From: Rhodamnia argentea
Taxonomy: Eukaryota; Streptophyta; Magnoliopsida; Myrtales; Myrtaceae
Length of the DNA stretch: 64,000 nucleotides
Assembly (NCBI RefSeq): GCF_020921035.1
Contig: NC_063154.1
Coordinates: 26,017,448 to 26,081,447, forward strand
Direction: 5' to 3'
The position numbers and the translations under genes are program-made. The notes below the pieces were generated by a model, which was not told where the DNA came from, searched no databases, and was given only the letters and a program-made list of their open reading frames with translations. Positions 10,552 to 20,529 of this stretch are shown piece after piece. How positions within the stretch are numbered: position 1 is the stretch's first letter; each line of letters opens with the position of its first letter.

Positions 10552-11409
10552 TCAAAGTAAAAATTGTTCATCCCCGCTCCAAAAACCCATTTCCAATATG
10601 GGAAGGGGCATTGGAGTTCCAAAATCCAGCTCTGCATCCACATTCACCTCTCTCTTTCTCCTCTTCGTCCCCGTCACCGAGCCGTCATCACCGGATGCGG
10701 ATGGCGAGCTAGGCTCGGCAGACACACGCTTGCGCCTGACCCTAACAGGCTCGTGCTCGGTCGAGCCGATGAGGTGAGGGAAGTTCACCTTTGCCTTGGA
10801 CCCCCTCATCTTAAAAGCTGCCCGGTCATAGGCCAATGCCGCGTCCTCCGGTCTCTCGTAAGTCCCGAGCCAAATCCTTGCACCGTTCTTCTTAGGGTCC
10901 CTTATCTCCGCCGCGTACTTTCCCCACGGCCGCCTCCTCACTCCTTTATAGTGTGTCTTCTCGACCGGCACCTGTACCTCCTGCTCCACCATCTCTGGCT
11001 TCTTCTCCGTCCCCGAATCAATGCTGTTAGAATCGCAGGTCATCACTTCGAAATCTATTTCTCGATTCGAAGCTAGACCAGTAATGTCATAACCAATGGT
11101 CGTCACTTCAAAATCAAGTTCTTGATTCGAAGCCAAAGGCATTGTCCACCTGGAATTGAGCGCGTCGTACATAGCGCCGTACACCAACATGTCCTCCGAG
11201 TTGTCGACTTTTAGGGCCAGTTCGCTCCAACTCTCCGTCAGGAAGAGATTGCTGAAGCTTGAACTCCTTGAGTACGTGTTTGCAGGAGCTGGTGCATAAA
11301 ATGTAGGGTTGACACCACCATCATCATCATCTTCAAAAAGATGGTCGCAGATGGATTTCAGAGCATCGAATCGATCGGTCTCGAAGGGACCGATGATTTC
11401 CTCAAGCAT
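10552..11409 (-). CDS. ERF13-like AP2/ERF transcription factor (ERF2), intact
   Basis: A 285-residue single-exon ERF. In order it shows MLEEIIGPF, a [16 protein letters not shown] acidic helix, SRSSSF, the [20 protein letters not shown] motif diagnostic of the ERF13 type, and two tandem acidic repeats (about 93-134). The AP2 domain at 153-211 carries the ERF-type alanine and aspartate ([11 protein letters not shown]) and an unaltered NGARIWLG. The tail has an RRKR stretch, a KRRKRE nuclear-localisation-like patch and an acidic end ([10 protein letters not shown]). Group IXa factors activate GCC-box genes in ethylene/jasmonate and defence responses (family knowledge); a role here is inferred. 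No indels or stops are seen, making this one of the best candidates for a working gene in the array. Confidence 0.93.
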   Translation of the reverse strand: MLEEIIGPFETDRFDALKSICDHLFEDDDDGGVNPTFYAPAPANTYSRSSSFSNLFLTESWSELALKVDNSEDMLVYGAMYDALNSRWTMPLASNQELDFEVTTIGYDITGLASNREIDFEVMTCDSNSIDSGTEKKPEMVEQEVQVPVEKTHYKGVRRRPWGKYAAEIRDPKKNGARIWLGTYERPEDAALAYDRAAFKMRGSKAKVNFPHLIGSTEHEPVRVRRKRVSAEPSSPSASGDDGSVTGTKRRKREVNVDAELDFGTPMPLPILEMGFWSGDEQFLL

Positions 11410-11530
11410 TTTCGTCTCTGGCTAGGACTTTGCGGCTTTGAGATCACTGAATAAGGAAGATTGAAGGGGTGATTTGGTTTCTGGAGTAAGAGTGAAGATC
11501 TGAAAAGATCATGATAGTGGGAGATGTATA

Positions 11531-11537
11531 CATATAG
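11531..11537 (-). promoter_or_regulatory. TATA-like box of ERF2
   Basis: CTATATG on the minus strand sits at the position of the TATA boxes of the other ERFs, about 125 bases upstream of the start. It departs from TATAAA more than those of ERF1 or ERF3, which might mean weaker expression. Confidence 0.5.
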
Positions 11538-11649
11538 GCTGAGCTCGACTGGTGAAGATTGAAGGGTTGATTTTGGATGGAGCTTCTGAGAAAAAGTGCC
11601 ATTGTCGTGATGACGACTAATGCGATTCTCAAAACATGTTTCAAATGCT

Positions 11650-12773
11650 CAATAAGACTTTTTTAATCACGAAACACATAAAATTACGTATTTTTTTTAA
11701 TTTTTATTTTACTTTTGTTATCCGTACTGATTAAAAAGCTAAAGCATGGGGTACGGTCCGTTTTATTTAATTAGGCATGGACAACACAATTGGTGCATGT
11801 GATTCAAAAGAAACTTGCAGAACTGTATTCTTTTCTATTCAAATATCCGTGAGTGTAATTTTTAAAAAATAAATGAAATGAGTGCACAGAAGTCCTAAGT
11901 TGTGAAAATATAATTGTGTCATAAAACTTTTAAAAAAATGTGATCAAGTTCAAAAATTTGCCAAATTGGTACAAAGAAGTCTCTCCGTTTTTTTTTGCTC
12001 GAAAATGAAGTCTCTCCGTAAACTCCACGCAATTTGGCTAACTGAAAGTGCCGAAGTGGTTGTATTTTTATTATTTTCTCTCTCCTACGCGATTGTTAGC
12101 TTTAAATTGAATTAGAACCACTACCCTTAACGATGACGTTATTTTTCCAAATCACAATCTCGTTTGAATTATCCTTCATGGTTTTGGCGCTGGCGAGAGT
12201 TGTTGGAATGTATAAACATTAAACCACATCTTCTTCTATCAGCTTAAACTTTTAGAGTAGTTGATTGTGGTCATATAAAGTGTTTCATGATATTAGAGCT
12301 CGCAGAGCTCGCAGCCATGGCCACTCGAGCTTCGTCGAGCTCGTGGAGCAGGAGATCTGGGGCTCAAGGCTATGGTACCTAGAGCTTTTTGAGCTCTAGC
12401 TGCCATGGTCACTATATAGTAATTATGATGTACGTACACTAAATCAAAGCAAATGCTCCTGTCTTTCAAAACTAACCATAGAGAAGATGCTTCGTGTGGT
12501 TTAAAATTAGCAGTATTGTACATATTAGTTGTTAAAGAAAAGCAATTACCTTCATGAAATGACCATTAGTTTCTTGGTGAAACATTCCATTTATGAAATT
12601 CTTTTTTACTAGAACACAAATTTTTTTTTTTAAAGATTGAACACAATCGGCGTCGAACTTTTTGTGGGATTAAGGAAATTGATTTGGGGGAAGAAAAGAA
12701 TTTAAGGTAAACTAGTTTTTGCCAGTGAGTTTAAGGTAATTAGTTACAATTTCCATAAACGAGATACGGTCAT
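11650..12773. other. ERF2 upstream intergenic sequence
   Basis: No gene is seen. It contains the 'AAATTTGCCAAATTGGTACAA..AATTTGGCTAACTGAAA' repeat (about 11905-12110) that recurs upstream of other ERFs at 26.9, 31.3 and 63.2 kb. A further relic at 12200-12300 resembles the LTR-end unit (AAACATTAAACCACATCTTC..AGCTTAAACTTTTAGAGTAG), followed by a short GAGCTCG-rich palindromic patch (12296-12400). Confidence 0.55.
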
Positions 12774-13400
12774 TTGAACAAAATTTGATGTCGGAGAAAA
12801 CATCGTCTCAAGTCACCCAACATATATATCCTGATAATTCGTCCATAAACTATAAGAATGTCATTCGATATCTCAATATTGATCGAGATAAGATAAGTGA
12901 CTGTGTAGATCCTTCAATGATTTTCACTTGTCGAATGATCTTCTTTTTATTTTTTGGGCGTAGCGATCAAGTGATATCTTGAGTTAGTTTCACGCACCAG
13001 ATAAAGTACACCTCCCTAATATGATTAAAGACAGCCATCCATGTCAGGACCATGAAAGCTCATGAAATCACAATTTTCATTAACCTACTCATTCTTTTGA
13101 AATCTCCATTGAAATTAATTCCTTTGTTGTTTGGTTATAACAACACTAATTTCGCATGGAGATCGTGCTTATGTCATTTAAGTAGCATTGACGCCTACAC
13201 GCGACGCGGCATCCCGAGAGTGGAACACATTGTATATTAATTATATATTTTTATATACATATGATAAATTATCATGTATATATAAAAATATCAACGGTAA
13301 GTTTTTTCTTTTTCTTCTTCTTTTTTCATGATTAGTTTTTTTTTTTTTTGGCTGGCTGGGTATACCAACTATGGGGTGACTAGATATATGACTTAAGTGC

Positions 13401-13401
<1 letters not shown>

Positions 13402-13463
<62 letters not shown>
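13402..13463. repeat. (AT)n microsatellite, about 31 units
   Basis: An uninterrupted AT dinucleotide run abuts the 3' terminus of a minus-strand LINE tail (TTGGTAAGGTAAG at 13464). The paralog at about 618 has only GTATATTTTTG, so the run arose with or after the LINE insertion. Confidence 0.95.
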
Positions 13464-13467
<4 letters not shown>

Positions 13468-13622
13468 TAAGGTAAGTGTGTATTGAACTTTTGAAAAGGC
13501 TAGGTACAAGTAGGAAGAACCGGACACAAAAAACCATGAACCATGGGTGGCACCATGAGTGCCAGAGATGGTTCAACGGTGAACCGGTTGCAAAATACAT
13601 AGGAGCAACCAGGGCGCATCAG
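13464..13622 (-). mobile_element. Extremely 5'-truncated LINE, 3' tail only
   Basis: The reverse complement of this stretch matches the last roughly 150 bases of the LINE at 14398-16313. Shared words include CTTACCTTACC at the 3' end, AAAGTTCAATACA, CCGGTTC, a GTGCCA..TGGCACC-like part and TTTGCAACCGGT. The copy is diverged and lacks any coding part. The paralogous site near 620-640 lacks it, and GATTTACTTTTTGAT is duplicated on its right side. The AT run may be its evolved poly(A)/(T) tail. Confidence 0.75.
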
Positions 13623-14381
13623 CCCATAGATTTACTTTTTGATAGATTTACTTTTTGATTTGTAATTTACTGGAAATGTTTAAAATTGACCCCGTGCTTG
13701 TTTGAATGAGGTGCCGGAATGCTGGACTTGCGTGTCCGAAGCGCCAGCCACATGTTGGATGTCTAATGCCCGTTAACCACTTGTTGGACGCGTGTCAATG
13801 TCTGACATGACAAGGAAGCCCTCAAAGAATGTGTGTGTTTCCTCATCTGTCGTAACAAAATGGATAGCTAGGTAAAATAACAGGGACATAGCAATTGAAG
13901 TCTTACGTATTTATGGTGACAAAGCTTTAAACTGATGGCATGTAATGGATCATATTTGACTCCATCAAGACGCTTGAAGGCCAATAGAACGTGTTTCCAG
14001 TTGGTTGGAACCTCGTTCAAGGACACACGCAGAACACATTCCTTTGGCTTTGGTCCTCTCCATCTAATCCCAAGTCTCACACACGTCTCGAAGGTGCAAA
14101 GTCAACCTCGTGTGCGATGCGTGGCTACATTTGACCCGCGATGTTCTTCGACAGCCATACATGCATGTAAAAACACGTATATGAAAAAAGGTAGTTTTCG
14201 AAAAGTAATACGGATTTAAAGAATTCTAATGTATGTAAAAGTTCGGAGATTTAACTTATTTTAAATTAGGATTTCACTCCTCGTTTAATATCATGGCATG
14301 TGAATAAATGGTGGTTTTAGCTAGATTTTATCGGGAAAAAGTTATCTTAGAAAAATTTTATTTCATGAATCTACAGTGCTG

Positions 14382-16329
14382 AAGTATGCATCCCTTCGGC
14401 TCGCCGAATGTACTAGCTCAAATTCAAGCTTCATTAAACTTCCATCAAGGAAATCTACCATTTCGCTACTTGGGAGTCCCCGTCATTTCCACTAGGCTTT
14501 CTAAAACTGACTGCAATGTCCTAATCAATGCCATCACTGCTAGAGCACGTTCTTGGGCCCAACGGTACTTATCTTATGCCGGACGCCTTCAACTCTTGAA
14601 ATCTGTGCTGCACTCTATTCACACTTATTGGGCTAGTGTGTTCACTCTTCCCAAGTCGGTTTTGAGTAGGATTGAGGTTATACTTCGTCAGTTCTTGTGG
14701 AAGGGCCTAGACCTTGGAATTGGAGGGGCTAAAGTCTCCTGGGCCAATATATGTCTACCCAAAAAGGAGGGTGGTTTGGGAATTCGTAGGCTCCTAGATT
14801 GCAACAAAGCCTTGACATTAAAGCACATTTGGCTGCTTTTCACCGACAAAGAATCACTCTGGTGCAAATGGATCCACTCCAACTTTCTAAGGAAGTCCAA
14901 CTTTTGGATTGCTACTTCGCCGACCATATGTTCCTGGTCCTAGAAAAAAAATCTTACAACTTCAACAAGAGTTCTCACTACTCTTCAAGTGGAAGCTAGG
15001 TAATGGACATACAACATCATTTTGGTTCGACCACTGGCATAGTAAAGGTCCTCTTCATAAGTTCTTCACGGCTGGGGACATTTATCGGGCTGGCATCCCA
15101 CGAACGATCACCGTTCGGGAGTTCTTTTCATCGACTTTCCCTCCTTCTACAGTCCTTACTGCCATTCGGCCATGGCTTGACCTGGCTCCTACATTTCTGG
15201 AAAATAGAGAAGATTCATTCTCTTGGGCTGGTCATTCCTCCGCTAAGTTTTCTGTTTCTTCAACTTGGAACTGTCTTAGGACAAGAAGCCGCATTGTACA
15301 ATGGCATACCTTCGTCTGGGACAAAGCTTTTGCTCCTCGACATGCATTCATAATATGGTTAGCTACGCATAATCGCCTTCCGACTCAGACAAGGCTACTC
15401 CAACACCGAAGGATTGATGAGGCTTCCCGTGCGTCTTGCCATAATACCCCCGACTCGGTCGATCATCTATTCTTTGGCTGCCCTATCACTGGTGAACTAG
15501 CCTCCACTTGGGCCTCTAACTGTCTATTAAGTTGGAAGAATAGACCTTGGCGTGGTTTCGTGAAATGGGCTAAGATACATTTGGGTGGGCCCTCTTTTGC
15601 ACATAAGATTGCCAGGTTTGCCCTTGGTGCTTTATGCCATATTATTTGGACTACAAGGAATGATATGCTCTTCCGCAATAAACAACTTTTTCCTCCAGCT
15701 ATGCTCTCCCACCTTAGTAAACTGGTTAAGGACAAAGCTGTATGTCTGGCCCCTATTAGCGATATCCCCCGAAACAGATGCATCCAAACTAATTGGGGTT
15801 TGTCCGCTGATATCTTCTGTCACCCACCCTAGCGGATGACATATTTTCATTGGATTTCTCTTCCGGATCAAGCTGTGTACACTTTCGGTCTCCACAGCAC
15901 CTATTGGATTTTGATGCTGGAGCTTGGTGATTCAACACTTATGTTGCTCCTATTTTGCCGGTCACCACCTGAACCCCTTCTTGAAGCCTGCTGCTATGAA
16001 GTTTATCGTGTGGACTCATTCGCTGTTGGTTCTCTTGGAAGATGCCACTTCTCGTCCATCTTCTAGCTGTGTACTTCTGTTTTGTTGGTTCCTCTTCTTG
16101 TTTGGCTACTTGTTTGGCCTTTTCTTTCCCCTGCTAACTTGCTAGTCTTTTGGCTCTGGCCCCTCTCTTGGGTGTATTTTGCAACCGGTCAACGTTGAAC
16201 TCTCCATGGCACCCTATGTGCCATGTTGAGTTCATAGCTTCTATGCCCGGTTCTTTTGTATCTAGCTTTTGAAAGTTCAATACATACTTACCTTACCAAA
16301 AAAAAAAAAAAAAAAGTATGCATCCCTTC
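14382..16329 (+). mobile_element. 5'-truncated L1-type LINE with poly(A) and target-site duplication
   Basis: A plus-strand non-LTR retrotransposon 3' part occupies 14398-16313. It ends in CTTACCTTACC plus about 17 A residues. The 16-base word AAGTATGCATCCCTTC occurs on both sides (14382-14397 and 16314-16329), while the paralogous flank has it once at about 1373-1388, uninterrupted. This is a textbook target-primed insertion with a 5' truncation inside the reverse transcriptase. It is younger than the duplication that made copies I and II, unless copy I lost it, which is unlikely because copy I shows a clean empty site. Confidence 0.95.
14398..15832 (+). pseudogene. LINE ORF2 C-terminal part (RT thumb region and zf-RVT), frame-broken
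   Basis: The first frame (to 14943) reads from PFRYLGVPVISTRLSKTDC through the SYAGRLQLLKSVL and FLWKG..VSWANICLPKKEGGLGIR signatures that follow the catalytic core of plant L1 reverse transcriptases. It then shifts into a second frame (14909-15832). There, FWFDHWHSKGPL precedes a zf-RVT zinc-binding-like domain (FVWDKAFAPRHAFIIWLA..RLPTQTRL..C..C..DHLFFGCP) and IIWTTRNDMLF near the end. Endonuclease and catalytic RT residues are absent through truncation, so the copy cannot move itself. Confidence 0.85.
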
Positions 16330-16799
16330 TAATATTTCTTGCACCTATTGTTTTCTATCATTACATATATTGCCCCAAAATTTTTGTTACATAATGCATC
16401 TTTAATTGGAAGCATGCGGCACTCACCGGATACGATCGTATCAATGTCTAATCCAAAACTCTTTTGATATAATAATACATGCATGCATGCATTCTGTACT
16501 TTATAGTCCTCGTTCAATAAAATTGAAAAAAAAAAAAAACGCGACCTGTCACTTTTCTTTTAATTTTGCATGGGATAGTTAAGAATTAGAATACATTAAT
16601 TTGTAGCTGATAAGATTACATTTAAATAACTAGAATATCAACATTTGAAACATGTGTTCCAGTCTCGACCTCAATTGAAGCTTCTTGGAAGCTTCAAAAG
16701 AAGCAATGAATTAAGAAAAAGTGCATTTTATGGTTGCTTTAATCCACATTCTCAACCTATATGTACTTCTCTTGCTTCGTCCATTCACATTGACCATTG

Positions 16800-17040
16800 A
16801 AAGTCTATGTTAGAATATCAAATATTGAACCATGCCTTTATTTAATAGTCTAAGCTTTTTGAATAATTGACGGCCGTCCTACAAAATCTCACATGGTATC
16901 AAAGCAGGAGGTCTATATTAAGCATATTAGAATATTAAATATTGAACCTTTCCAAGCCCCAATATTGTTCATCTAACAGCTTAAGCGTGTTAGAATATTA
17001 AATATTGAACCATGTCTTCATAAAACAACTTAAGCTTTTC
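16800..17040 (+). repeat. LTR-end-like relic, copy II
   Basis: This is the paralog of 1865-2100, with the same GTTAGAATATTAAATATTGAACC units and CACATGGTATCAAAGCAGGAGG primer-site-like word. Confidence 0.45.
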
Positions 17041-17101
17041 AATAGTTTGCAGTATTTTAAGGATTATGAAGACTACATAAGCTTCTTCATATGCACAATT
17101 A

Positions 17102-17106
<5 letters not shown>

Positions 17107-17140
<34 letters not shown>
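17107..17140. repeat. (AT)n microsatellite
   Basis: About 17 AT units occur where paralog copy I has only ATATATAT (near 2166). It is a clear length difference between duplicates. Confidence 0.95.
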
Positions 17141-17145
<5 letters not shown>

Positions 17146-17450
17146 CAAAAAGAGATATAAAAATCTCCTAGACATGTCTATGATAGATCTATCAAATTTA
17201 TAGAGAACTGTTATCAATATTTAATAAATACCGAGTTAACTAGCAAGTACTCTTCTTATAGTATTATATATAACAGTATTATAAGTAACGGTGATACTAT
17301 ATTGATCTTTGTAATTTGGCTTCATAACTTAGGTCATTGACCATCTGTCGCTTGGACTAGGCGAATGAAGGGATTATACTACTCCAACAAAGGATTATTT
17401 GTTAATTAGTTATCTAGTAGTTCGGATAATTTCATGGGTGATTGGATATT

Positions 17451-17924
17451 GGCCATGTTTGGTTCAACATTTGGCTAAGGGACTTTGAGAAAATGCAAAT
17501 ACCTTTGGACAAAAGGCCTTTTTCAAAATGCAAGTAGTGTTTGGTAAAGTATATTTTAAAAACACATTTGGAAAGCAACTTTGACGTAAATGTTGTTTGG
17601 TAAAAAATGAACTTTGTAAAATATTTTTTCTTTTTGAAAATAAGACGGTGGTGGCGGCCGCCGGCCAATGGGCGATGGCGGTGGGTGGCGGAGGCAAACA
17701 AAGGTGACAAAATTAAAATAAAAAAAAATTAGTTACATTTCACAAAAGTCATTTAGTTCAAAGTACCTCTAGAGGTACTTTGGGCTAAGGGACTTTTTGA
17801 GAGCATTTAAGATGCAATTGCATCTCCCCAAAGTAAGCCAAAAAATGAACCAAACACTATTTACATTTGGTCAAGGGATTTTAGAGCTCTAATGCTCATT
17901 TGTAATGCTGAACCAAACAGGGCC
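17451..17924. mobile_element. MITE with GGCC(A/C)TGTTTGGTTC inverted ends
   Basis: The left end GGCCATGTTTGGTTCA mirrors the right end TGAACCAAACAGGGCC. Flanking ATT trinucleotides (17448-17450 and 17925-17927) could be a target duplication. The paralog at about 26545 reads GGATATTATTTTAAACAC without the insert and so gives an empty site. The interior is AT-rich with a GC-rich patch (17645-17700, GGTGGCGGCCGCCGGCC). A 3-base duplication with these ends resembles Harbinger/Tourist elements, though the usual TTA/TAA target is not met. Confidence 0.75.
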
Positions 17925-18414
17925 ATTGTTTTAAACACATTTTTTCCATGATAAATAATTTGACTCACTTCTTACTTTCTATCTGGCTGCTATGAACGAC
18001 TCTACTCCTGGAGTCCCACTCTTTCTGGGTCAATTTTACATACATTTTACAAATTTAGAAACCAACCGCTCTGTCGCACTCTTGTTAGTTGCAGCTACTT
18101 TTTTTTTTTTCTATCACATTTAACTAATAAAATAGATGAAAGTCTTCTCTGACCTGTACCACATAAAGAAAGTTAAGTACGATGAACCAGCACCTGCGTT
18201 TATCTCGACTTTATCTATTTTATGGTAACGATGCTTAAGACCAAGTTTGTTTGAATTGATAAAGAATATGTAGTTTGATATCTTGAAGCAATTGCGAATT
18301 TACAAGCGTTGGCCCAGCAATAGCCAAAGTAGACTGAACGAGAAAAGGGTTTGTAAATGTGGTTAGGGCTTTTTGACCCAAAAAAAAATGTGGTTAGGGA
18401 TTGAGAATGATTTC

Positions 18415-19128
18415 AAGATTACGTTTGATCGTCTGGATTTCAATCTGAGATAAGAATGAAATATAATAGGATATGAAATTCAGGGATTTTGCAATATCTA
18501 TGCACCATTTGGTGAATTGCGATAATAAAGTTGAATATTTCCATATTCTATCATGCATATCATTTGGTATAAATGGCATATAAATATAAATAATCCTAAA
18601 AATTGCACAAACGAATATGGTAAAAATCGCACATGACAATTGTTTACTCCACTTTTTTTTTCTTATTATTTTTATTAATTTTTCCTCTCTCTTTTATAAA
18701 TTAATTTGTTTTTTTTTTATTGTTTTCTCCTTTTATCATTCTCTAATAAAGATACCAAAAATACTAAAATGCCTAAGCTATGGAATAAGTATAAATAAGA
18801 TATATAAATATATATCTAATATATATTATAAGATAGAAAGCAATTAGAAAATAAAAATAAAAATAGGAATTAATGAAAACTAAAGTTATGTTATTTTTTC
18901 ACCATTTTTAATTTTGTATATTAGAATTCAATTATTATTTTAAGTTTATTAATTTTAAAAAAATTATTCGAGAAAAATAATGTTTATATTATGACTATTA
19001 GAAATTATATCAATCTTTATCCTATCTCCCCCTGAGATAATTTTATTCGGATTATATTCCCTTATATCTGACTTTATCTTGTCTTGAATACGGTACCAAA
19101 CACAAAATCCTAAATTTCATAATGTAGT
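18415..19128. mobile_element. AT-rich insertion, likely MITE
   Basis: The flanks GAGAATGATTTCAAGA and GCAAGAGTCTTCA are continuous in the paralog at about 35120-35142 (GAGAATGATCTCAAGAGTCTTCAG). The intervening ~714 bases are therefore an insertion with AAGA as a possible target repeat. The ends show weak inverted similarity: a GTTTGATCGTCTGGATTT-like word on one side, and on the other the complement of ACGGTACCAAACACAAAATCC. Inside are long AT tracts and no coding sequence. Confidence 0.6.
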
Positions 19129-19439
19129 GCAAGAGTCTTCACTATTCCCCATCAGAAAAATAAAACTCCTTTTACATCTATTAGCAATCTCTGTTGTTCC
19201 TCAAGTTGGGATGGAGACCAAAATGGCTGTGAAAACTTGAGCTTTTCTTCATATTTTTCTGACTACACTTCAAGACTAGGATTTCTTCAGCAGTCACATT
19301 GATTGCATCGAAATGCAGGCGGGATTTCCCCGTCAGTGAGTGATCGCTGAAGCTTAAACCGTAAACTGATAGTTTTTAGAAGATAAATTGCCTGATTGAA
19401 TTTTCATTGATCAAGACAATGTCTTTGAAATTTGCATGA

Positions 19440-20291
19440 TCAAAGTAAAAATTGTTCGTCCCCACTCCAAAATTCAATATCCAATATGAAATAGGGGATT
19501 GGACTTTCAAAATCCACCTCAGCATCCACATCGATCTCTCTCTTTCTCCTCTTCATTCTCGTCATCGAGTCCTCATCGCTGCACGTGGATGGCGGGCTAG
19601 GCTTAGCAGACAAACGCTTGCGGCTGACCCTGACAGGCTCGTGCTCGGCCGAGCCGATGAGGTGAGGGAAGTTGACCTTGGCCTTGGACCCCCCCATCTT
19701 AAAAGCTGCCCGGTCATAGGCCAAAGCCGCATCCTCGGGCGTCTCGTAAGTTCCGAGCCAAATCCTTACCCGGTTTTTCTTGGGGTCCCTTATCTCCGCC
19801 GCATATTTCCCCCACGGCCGCCTCCTCACTCCTTTATAATGTGTCTTCTCGACTGGCGCCTGTAGCTCCTGCTCCACCATCTCCAGCTTCTTCTCCGTCA
19901 CCGAGCCGATGCCGTTATAATCAACTGTCGTCACTTCGAAATCAAGGTCTTGACTAAAAGCCAGACCAATGCTGTCATAATCAATGGTCGGCACTTTGAA
20001 ATCAAGTTCTTGATTCGAAGCCGAAGGCATCGTCCACCCGGAATCGAGGGAGTCGTACATAGCGCCGTACACCAACATGTCCTCCAAGTTGTCGACTTTT
20101 AGGGCCAGTTCGCTCCAACCCTCCGTCAGTAACAGGTTGCTGAAGCTTGAACTCCTGGAGAACGTGTTTGCAGGAGCTGGTGCGGGAAAAGTGGCATTGA
20201 CACCATCATCATCTTCAAAAAGATGGTCACAAATGGATTTCAAATCATTGAATCGATCGGTCTTGAAGGGACTGATGATTTCCTGAAGCAT
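19440..20291 (-). CDS. ERF13-like AP2/ERF transcription factor (ERF3), intact frame
   Basis: A 283-residue single-exon ERF and the closest paralog of ERF1. Features in order: [32 protein letters not shown] (45-50), [20 protein letters not shown], two acidic repeats (92-131, each with Q-LDF-V-T-DY), AP2 at 151-209, a KRRKRE basic patch (about 247-252) and the acidic tail [11 protein letters not shown]. Two AP2 positions differ from the array norm: NGARIWLG is NRVRIWLG, and KMRGSKAK is KMGGSKAK. The first puts an arginine into the turn before the third beta strand, which may affect folding or DNA contact. The frame is open throughout, so it is annotated as coding. Nuclear action on GCC-box genes is family knowledge. 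Confidence 0.92.
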   Translation of the reverse strand: MLQEIISPFKTDRFNDLKSICDHLFEDDDGVNATFPAPAPANTFSRSSSFSNLLLTEGWSELALKVDNLEDMLVYGAMYDSLDSGWTMPSASNQELDFKVPTIDYDSIGLAFSQDLDFEVTTVDYNGIGSVTEKKLEMVEQELQAPVEKTHYKGVRRRPWGKYAAEIRDPKKNRVRIWLGTYETPEDAALAYDRAAFKMGGSKAKVNFPHLIGSAEHEPVRVSRKRLSAKPSPPSTCSDEDSMTRMKRRKREIDVDAEVDFESPIPYFILDIEFWSGDEQFLL

Positions 20292-20326
20292 TTTGGGTCC
20301 TGGCTAGGAATTTTGTAGCTTTGAGA

Positions 20327-20395
20327 TCATCGAATGTGGAAGATTGAAGGGAAGATTTGGTTTCCGAAGTAAGAGTGAAGAGTTGAAAAGACCAT
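20327..20395 (-). other. Short ORF near the ERF3 transcription start, conserved in several copies
   Basis: A 22-codon frame beginning ATGGTCTTTTCAACTC and ending at a TGA 36 bases before the ERF3 ATG recurs almost unchanged upstream of ERF1, ERF2 and ERF6. In ERF4 and ERF8 the same ATG opens a 29-codon frame. The ATG lies only about 22 bases after the start of the TATA box, so it may fall just outside the mRNA. A role as an upstream ORF is therefore unproven. Confidence 0.3.
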
Positions 20396-20408
20396 GAAAG
20401 TTGGAGCT

Positions 20409-20417
20409 ATATTTATA
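20409..20417 (-). promoter_or_regulatory. TATA box of ERF3
   Basis: TATAAATAT on the minus strand lies about 120 bases upstream of the start codon. Sequence and surroundings match the ERF1 promoter. Confidence 0.7.
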
Positions 20418-20529
20418 GGTTGAGTTTGACTGGTAGAGTGGTGGAAGATTGAAGGGATGATTTTGGATGGAGCTTCCGACAAAGTGCATTTGGTGATGAC
20501 TGATAAAATTGTCAACACATGTTTCAAAT

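Larger units (their letters stand above)
12774..17235. repeat. Duplicated ERF flank, copy II (paralog of 1-2262 plus two LINE insertions)
   Basis: The sequence is collinear with 1-2262 apart from three additions: a short minus-strand LINE tail with an (AT)n run (13.40-13.62 kb), a 1.9 kb plus-strand LINE (14.40-16.31 kb) and an expanded (AT)n at 17107-17140, which in copy I is only a short ATATAT. No host gene is seen. Confidence 0.85.

Noticed and set aside
13241..13600. 119-codon minus-strand frame with a YI repeat
   Set aside because: It is created by reading through the (AT)n microsatellite and a LINE tail.
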